Shown: positions 59,132 through 64,000 of the stretch, in pieces
Layout of the letters: every line of letters begins with the position of its first letter
How positions within the stretch are numbered: position 1 is the stretch's first letter
Assembly (NCBI RefSeq): GCF_036226685.1
Contig: NZ_CP109009.1
Coordinates: 1,364,001-1,428,000 of the forward strand
Reading direction: 5' to 3'
Length of the DNA stretch: 64,000 nucleotides
Source: Streptomyces sp. NBC_00690
GTDB taxonomy: Bacteria; Actinomycetota; Actinomycetes; Streptomycetales; Streptomycetaceae
Position numbers and translations under genes: made by a program
Notes under the pieces: model-generated
Told to the model about the DNA's origin: nothing
Databases searched by the model: none
Seen by the model: only the letters and a program-made list of their open reading frames with translations

Positions 59132-60394
59132 TCAGACGCGGGGGCTCGGGCGTTGGGAGACCTTGCGGGCGACGATGGGGCCGGGCTGCTGGACCTGGAA
59201 GTAGGCCCTGGCCAGTACCCGGTGCTGGAGCGCCCGGTTGCCGTCGACGACACGGTAGAGCGCCCGGCGCAGCGCGCCCCCGAACCTGCCGTCGAGCGCG
59301 AACAGCTTCTCCTGGCGCAGCTGGAGCCCGCGGGAGCGGCGCACCGCCTCCTCCCGGACGCGCTGGAACTCCGCAGCGGCCGTCGTCAGCTCGGCCGTGG
59401 ATCCGCCGGCGGCGAAGGCGCCCTCCACCAGGGGCGCCAGGGTGACGGCGTCGATGATGGCGTGGTTGACACCCTGTCCCAGGATCGGGGTGAGCGTGTG
59501 CGCGGCGTCGCCCATCAGAACCAGACCGGGCATCGACCAGCGGGGCACCACGGTGGTGAAGATGTCGAGCATGGAGGTCTCCGACCAACTGCGCACCTGG
59601 CTGCGGACGGTGTCCGACAGTTCGGGGGCGAGCCGGTCGAGTCGCTCGTGGAGTGCCGAGAGGCCCTGCGCGCGCAGGTCGCGCAGGCCGCCCTTGGGGA
59701 TGTTGAGGCCGACGCGCACGCTGTCGGGATGCGTGGGGATGAACAGTCCGTGCTCGCCGCCGCGGATGCGGATGCGATACGTGTTGCTGTCCCATTCGGC
59801 GGGGAAGGGCAGCCGCATCCAGATGACGTCCCGGTCCAACGGGAGCTTTTCGTAAGGGAGGCCGGACATCTCGCGGACCTTGCTGAACCGGCCGTCGGCA
59901 GCCACCGTCAGCGCGGCGTTGACGGTGATCTCACCTCGGGGGGTACGGGCGCGCACACCGGTCACGGCGCCGTTCTCGCCGTTCTCGCGCAGCAGCCCCA
60001 CGACCGTGGCCGACTGCAACAGGGTGAACCCCTCGTGCTCCCGGCCTGCGGCGGCGAGCGCGGACAGCAGCGCGGGCTGGGGGAGCTCCACCGGGTAGGG
60101 GTGGGGGTAGTGGTAGTCGGAGAAGTTGGTCCGCATCACGGTGTGACCGGAGTCGATGATCTCCATGTGGTGCATCTGGGCGTACTCGCCGTCGAGCCGG
60201 TCGAGCAGCCCCAACTGGTCGAGCAGCCATACCGAGTCGGGTGAGACCGACTCGCCGCGGAACGACCGGTTGAAGTGCCCGCTCTGCTCCAGTACCACCA
60301 CGGACACGGAGCGTTTGGCCAGCTCCATGGCGAGCGTGAGCCCGGCCGGCCCTCCTCCGACCACGCACACCTGTGCCGTCAGCGCTGCTGTCAT
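59132..60394 (-). CDS. FAD-dependent monooxygenase (PHBH/geranylgeranyl-reductase-like)
   Basis: A 420-residue flavoprotein. CVVGGGPAGLTLAMELA binds FAD, LTVAADGRFSKVR is the DG motif, and LMGDAAHTLTPILGQGVNHAI is the second FAD motif. The size and the absence of a thioredoxin-like tail separate it from the monooxygenase at 36103; it resembles the group of UbiH/PHBH-like enzymes. Downstream of the SRPBCC gene in the same direction (93-bp gap) and convergent with the P450. A tailoring oxidation is likely. Confidence 0.9.
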   Translation of the reverse strand: MTAALTAQVCVVGGGPAGLTLAMELAKRSVSVVVLEQSGHFNRSFRGESVSPDSVWLLDQLGLLDRLDGEYAQMHHMEIIDSGHTVMRTNFSDYHYPHPYPVELPQPALLSALAAAGREHEGFTLLQSATVVGLLRENGENGAVTGVRARTPRGEITVNAALTVAADGRFSKVREMSGLPYEKLPLDRDVIWMRLPFPAEWDSNTYRIRIRGGEHGLFIPTHPDSVRVGLNIPKGGLRDLRAQGLSALHERLDRLAPELSDTVRSQVRSWSETSMLDIFTTVVPRWSMPGLVLMGDAAHTLTPILGQGVNHAIIDAVTLAPLVEGAFAAGGSTAELTTAAAEFQRVREEAVRRSRGLQLRQEKLFALDGRFGGALRRALYRVVDGNRALQHRVLARAYFQVQQPGPIVARKVSQRPSPRV

Positions 60395-60487
60395 CGTATT
60401 GCTGCCTCTCCAGCGGGAGTCATGGTCGGCCGATCGTCGATCGGGGGGCTAAAGCTCTCCTTGCGGACGAACGGCCGGGGTGCCGGG

Positions 60488-60943
60488 TCACTCGCCGGGG
60501 CTGACGGGTGCGTGGATCGACTCGACGCGGGCCTTCAGTGCGTCCGTCAGTGCGGTGAAGCCACGCTCCGACGGATTGATGATCGACCCGGACAAGGGGA
60601 CCAGGAATCCGCTGAAGACCTCGCTCTGGAGGACCTGGGTGCCTTGGTGCTGAGCACTCAGCTCAAAGGTGTGGACGCCGTCGAAGACACCCGGCACACC
60701 GAGCCTGCCGCGCCAGCGCAGCAGCCGCCCGGGCCGGCTCTCCAGCACGGTCGGGGTGAACGTCATCTCCCGTCCGTTGTCGGGCAGTCGAAGCCGCAGG
60801 GTGAGTCGGGCACCGGGCACCGGCCGTCCCTCCGCCGCGATCAGGAAGGGGTTCCACTCGGGAAAACGCGCGAAGTCGGTGAGCACGCCCCACACCTGGT
60901 CGGGGGTGGCGGCAATGTGGACGGCGGACGAGATGCGACGCAT
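60488..60943 (-). CDS. SRPBCC (START-like) protein
   Basis: A 151-residue polyketide-cyclase/START-fold protein (MRRISSAVHIAATPDQVW ... FARFPEWNPFL ... LRWRGRLGVPGVFDGVHTFEL). GGAAAGGG before ATG 60943 fixes the start. The fold makes a hydrophobic cavity for lipids or polyketides, and family members act as cyclases, binding proteins or ubiquinone-pathway helpers. It probably forms an operon with the flavin monooxygenase. Exact function unknown. Confidence 0.82.
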   Translation of the reverse strand: MRRISSAVHIAATPDQVWGVLTDFARFPEWNPFLIAAEGRPVPGARLTLRLRLPDNGREMTFTPTVLESRPGRLLRWRGRLGVPGVFDGVHTFELSAQHQGTQVLQSEVFSGFLVPLSGSIINPSERGFTALTDALKARVESIHAPVSPGE

Positions 60944-61508
60944 GGGAGCCCTTTCCGGAGCGGGTGGTACGAGCGGGTGGTACGAGCGAGTGCGATGCGG
61001 ACATCGGTGCAGGTGTCCGAGTAGACGTCTGTGCGATTGACGGTGCGGGCGCCCGTGCAGGTGTCTAGGGCGGTTGGCAGTGCAGGTGCCCCGAGCGGTT
61101 GACGGTGTAGGCGGCTGGGCCGTTGGCAGTGCAGGTGGCTGTGCGCAGGTCCGAGCGACGGCTCGGCGGGATCGTGGTGCCGGCCGGTGGTTGCCCCCGG
61201 TCACGTTCGCTGCATCCGATCGGGAGACGGCACCGGGAACGCCCTTCCCCAGGGACGCTACCTGCGCACCGATGCCTGCGCCGCCCCCGGAACGCTTCGC
61301 TACAGCGATCCCTTAGAACCAACCCCCAGCCTCTCCCTGGCCGCTTCAGTGGAACTCCAGCGGCTTGCCGGACGATGGACGCTGCGCGGGCCGTATGCGC
61401 TCCGCCCTTCGGTAGCGAGTTCCCTACGAGCCGTCCGCGCGCCCCTTTCGTCCCCACCCCCTCCTCCGTGCCGGCCCCGGTGGTCGGTCCGATGGAAGGA
61501 AGGAAGCC
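60944..61508. other. 565-bp divergent intergenic region with minisatellite
   Basis: No gene is supported; the open frames here are by-products of repeats. A 25-bp repeat array is listed separately, and GAGCGGGTGGTAC is duplicated near 60,958-60,984. Promoters for the SRPBCC and MMPL genes must lie here. Confidence 0.5.
61071..61145. repeat. three imperfect 25-bp tandem repeats
   Basis: Units 61071-61095, 61096-61120 and 61121-61145 share CGGTTGNCNGTGNAGGNG-like sequence; more degenerate copies continue upstream to about 61,000. The array separates divergent genes and has no coding role. Confidence 0.65.
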
Positions 61509-63707
61509 ATGTTCTCCGCTCTGGGCTCGGCCCTCCACCGCCGAAGGGTCGCCGTACTCTTACTGGCGCTCCTGGTCACCGTGCTGGCCACCGCCTATGG
61601 CGGCAGCGTCTCCGAGAAGCTCTCCAACGGTCTGTCCGACTACGACGACCCGGGTGGCGGCAATGTCGTGGCGCGCGAGACGATCGCGAAGGCCACCGGC
61701 GTCGACCCGCAGCAGGGCTATCTGCTGCTGGTGCGCACCGACGAGTCCTTGAAGCCCGGTGTCGCCCCGCCGGCGACCGTGAAGGCCGCGGTCGAGCTGC
61801 TGCGCTCCCGCTCCGAGGTCAAGGACGTCATCGACTACTCGTCCGCCGCAGGCACCGGGCTGATCTCCAAGGACGGGCGCAGCACGGTGGTCGTCGGCGC
61901 CGTGCGCACGATGGAGTACCAGGAGAGCGTGGACGCCGAGAAGGCCATCCAGGAGGCCATCAAGGACGATCCCGTGCTGAAGGACCGCACCTGGCTGGGT
62001 GGTTCCACCCCCGGGCATGTGCAGGTGGCGAAGGTGTCCGACGAGGATGTGTCCAATGCGGAGCTGATCGCGGCACCCATCATCCTGGTGGTGCTCTTCC
62101 TGGTCTTCCGTGGGCTGGTGGCAGCGTTCGTACCGCTGCTGGGCGGCTTTGTCTCGCTGCTGCTGACCATGGCGGGACTGCGGCTGACCACCGACTTCAT
62201 GAACGTCTCCGCCGGCGCGATGAGTCTGTCGTTCGCCCTGGGGCTCGGCCTGTCGATCGACTTCGGGCTGCTGATCGTCTCGCGGTTCCGCGATGAGTTG
62301 GCCGCCGACAAGGATCGGGGTGAGGCGCTGCGGCAGACGGTCGCCACCGCCGGCCGGACGGTGTTGTTCAGTGCGCTGACCGTGGCCGCGGCCCTGGCCG
62401 CGCTGACCGCGTTCCCCCATCCCTATCTGCGTTCGATGGGCCTGGCCGGTGTGATCACCGTACTGTCCGCCGCGCTGTTCGCGCTGGTGGGACTGCCGGC
62501 GCTGCTTGCCGTGCTCGGTCACCGCATCAACTCGTTGGCACCGCGCCGCTGGCAGCGCTCCGCCGGCACGGCTGCCGCGACCGAGGGCCGTTGGCACCGG
62601 ATGGCCTCGGCGGTGATGCGGCGCCCCGGCATCTTCGCCGTGGTGGCCACCGCGATCCTGCTGCTCATCGCCTCCCCGCTCGCCGGGGTGCGCTTCACCG
62701 GTGTGGACCCCGCCCTCCTGCCGAAGGAGACCAGCGCCGGTCAGGTCGCCGCGGTCCTGGAGAAGGAGTACGACGACGCGGGTACCGCACCCCTCCAGAT
62801 CGTGCTGGCCACCGGTGACTTGGCGCCCGACAACTCCCGGCTGAACGACTACGTCGCACGGATCAAGGACGTGCCCGGCGTTGAGGCCGTGGCAGCGCCC
62901 TTCAAGCTGGACGAACGGCACTGGGAGATCGACGCCGTGGTGGCGGGCAACCCGCTGGACGACACGGCACAGGAGTCCGTCGACGCCGTACAGGACCTGA
63001 AGGCGCCCTACTCGGCGGCCTACACCGGTGTCACCGCCGACTTCCTGGCGCAGCGTTCGACGATCGGTGACAGTCTGCCGCTCGCCGCCGCCATCCTGGC
63101 GGGAGTCACCCTGCTGTTGCTGTTCGCGTTCTCCGGTGCCGTGGTGTTGCCGCTGATGGCGCTGGTGATGAACCTGCTGTCGACCGGTGCCGCCTTCGGA
63201 TTCCTGGTCTGGGTGTTCCAGGACGGCAACCTCGGCTTCTCGCCGCAGAATGGTCTGGAGGCCACCACTCCGCTGTTGGTCTTCGCCCTCGCGTTCGGTC
63301 TGTCGACGGACTACAACGTCTTCCTGCTGAGTCGGATCAAGGAGGCCCGGGCGCAGGGCATGGACGATCGGGCCGCGGTGGCGTACGGACTGTCACGGAC
63401 CGGGTCCATCGTGACCTCTGCCGCCGTGTTGTTCTGCGTGCCCGTGGGTGCGCTGGCGCTGTCCCGACTGGTTTTCATCCAGGAGTTGGGGCTCGGTGCC
63501 GCGTTCGCCGTACTGCTGGACGCAACGCTGGTCCGGGCGCTGTTGGTGCCGTCGCTGATGGCACTGCTCGGTGCTGCCGCGTGGTGGGCGCCGGCGCCGT
63601 TGCGCAAGCTCCACCAGGCTGTCTTCCCGCACCGCTCGAAGAGCGAATCCCCCGTGGCCAGCGATGAGTCCGAGCCGCGCGAGCCGGTGGCCGCTCCCGT
63701 CGGCTAG
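61509..63707 (+). CDS. MMPL-family RND exporter 2
   Basis: A 732-residue MMPL transporter with the same duplicated design as the protein at 32403: LGLGLSIDFGLLIVSRFRDE in the first and FGLSTDYNVFLLSRIKEA in the second helix set. Codon 18 (61560-61562) is TTA. GAAGGAAGG lies upstream of the ATG. With the other MMPL protein it gives the locus two lipid-type exporters, consistent with one or more lipophilic products. A hairpin terminator follows. Confidence 0.93.
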   Translation: MFSALGSALHRRRVAVLLLALLVTVLATAYGGSVSEKLSNGLSDYDDPGGGNVVARETIAKATGVDPQQGYLLLVRTDESLKPGVAPPATVKAAVELLRSRSEVKDVIDYSSAAGTGLISKDGRSTVVVGAVRTMEYQESVDAEKAIQEAIKDDPVLKDRTWLGGSTPGHVQVAKVSDEDVSNAELIAAPIILVVLFLVFRGLVAAFVPLLGGFVSLLLTMAGLRLTTDFMNVSAGAMSLSFALGLGLSIDFGLLIVSRFRDELAADKDRGEALRQTVATAGRTVLFSALTVAAALAALTAFPHPYLRSMGLAGVITVLSAALFALVGLPALLAVLGHRINSLAPRRWQRSAGTAAATEGRWHRMASAVMRRPGIFAVVATAILLLIASPLAGVRFTGVDPALLPKETSAGQVAAVLEKEYDDAGTAPLQIVLATGDLAPDNSRLNDYVARIKDVPGVEAVAAPFKLDERHWEIDAVVAGNPLDDTAQESVDAVQDLKAPYSAAYTGVTADFLAQRSTIGDSLPLAAAILAGVTLLLLFAFSGAVVLPLMALVMNLLSTGAAFGFLVWVFQDGNLGFSPQNGLEATTPLLVFALAFGLSTDYNVFLLSRIKEARAQGMDDRAAVAYGLSRTGSIVTSAAVLFCVPVGALALSRLVFIQELGLGAAFAVLLDATLVRALLVPSLMALLGAAAWWAPAPLRKLHQAVFPHRSKSESPVASDESEPREPVAAPVG

Positions 63708-63753
63708 CCACGAATGACGTGCCGTCATGGGGCGGCATAAGAGTCCATGGGTT

Positions 63754-63788
63754 GGTGCGCAAGAGTCCAAACGGGGCTCTTGCGCACC
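63754..63788 (+). terminator. terminator after second MMPL gene
   Basis: A 12-bp perfect stem (GGTGCGCAAGAG, 63754-63765, with 63777-63788) and an 11-base loop, about 50 bp after the stop codon. Confidence 0.7.
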
Positions 63789-63863
63789 GTGCGTCCCAGC
63801 GGCCAGGGTCCTTCACGAGGTCGAGATGACCGGCAGCGCACCATCAGCTCTCGTGGAGGCTCG

Positions 63864-64000
63864 ATGAACGACGCAGCATCCTTCCCCGCCGAGGGGAACC
63901 ACCTCGAAACCCCGGGCGAGCTGCCCGACACCACCGCGGGCGGCACCGACGGCCCGCCGAGCCGTCGCTCCGTGCTGCGGACCTCGGCGGGAGTCGCCGG
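63864..64000 (+). CDS. Tat-secreted protein, N-terminal fragment
   Basis: The first 45 codons of a gene cut by the window edge. A polar N-terminal region is followed by the twin-arginine signal SRRSVLRTSAGVAG. GTGGAGG precedes the ATG. The rest is outside the window, so its family cannot be told. Confidence 0.75.
   Translation, partial: MNDAASFPAEGNHLETPGELPDTTAGGTDGPPSRRSVLRTSAGVA

Noticed and set aside
1..64000. Mobile elements, CRISPR arrays, tRNA or rRNA genes
   Set aside because: No transposase or integrase motifs, no regularly spaced 28-37-bp repeats with unique spacers, and no clover-leaf or rRNA-like sequence were found by eye.

Overview
The window is high-GC actinomycete DNA, almost certainly Streptomyces. 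Wobble positions are mostly G or C, GTG starts are common, rare TTA (bldA-type) codons occur in regulators and exporters, and the families present (SARP, AfsA, FAAL, KSIII-like acyltransferases) are typical of the genus. About 55-60 kb of it is specialised-metabolism DNA. I saw no transposase, integrase, tRNA, rRNA or CRISPR array.

Left edge (1-4.8 kb): a cupin, a YjbQ-like protein, a flavin monooxygenase, and a divergent MarR regulator / ABC exporter pair. Tetronate block (5.1-23.0 kb): a FkbH-type glyceryl-ACP synthase, fatty acyl-AMP ligase, two long acyl-CoA-dehydrogenase-like enzymes, an ACP, a one-module KS-AT-ACP polyketide synthase without reductive domains, a KASIII-like enzyme, a second ACP, a 2-oxoacid-dehydrogenase-type acyltransferase, a phosphopantetheinyl transferase and two alpha/beta hydrolases. 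FkbH, KASIII, small ACP, acyltransferase and hydrolase match the five-gene set (Agg1-Agg5 in agglomerin biosynthesis) that builds a tetronate ring from glyceryl-ACP and a 3-oxoacyl thioester and then eliminates the hydroxymethyl oxygen. The upstream genes would activate a fatty acid, desaturate it and extend it once with malonate. The predicted product is an unsaturated 3-acyl tetronate.

Regulatory/redox block (23.1-39.1 kb): a large SARP with NB-ARC and TPR regions, an AfsA-type butenolide synthase, a 2-oxoacid:ferredoxin oxidoreductase operon with its 7Fe ferredoxin, a Tat-exported beta-propeller, an MMPL exporter, and a HAD phosphatase / flavin monooxygenase / second AfsA group resembling mmfP/mmfH/mmfL of methylenomycin-furan hormone biosynthesis. 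No TetR-type hormone receptor lies in the window.

RiPP block (39.2-46.9 kb): a NarL-type response regulator converges on a minus-strand operon that reads precursor-like peptide, fused leader-binding/YcaO cyclodehydratase, SagB-type dehydrogenase, histidine kinase. A small SARP is divergent from the precursor. This is a complete azol(in)e-forming (TOMM/LAP) set.

Amino-acid-unit block (47.3-60.9 kb): a type II thioesterase, two MFS transporters, and a coupled set of KSIII-like acyltransferase, AMP ligase, PLP decarboxylase-ACP fusion and second KSIII-like acyltransferase. A small membrane protein, a P450, a flavin monooxygenase and a SRPBCC protein follow. The set looks able to activate an amino acid, decarboxylate it on a carrier protein and transfer the acyl unit. 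Right edge: a second MMPL exporter and the start of a Tat-secreted protein.

The most unusual aspect is the juxtaposition, under shared SARP/AfsA/bldA-type control, of a lipid-tetronate pathway, an azole-forming RiPP system and an amino-acid-decarboxylating acyl-transfer cassette. The sequence cannot decide between one hybrid product and several neighbouring clusters.
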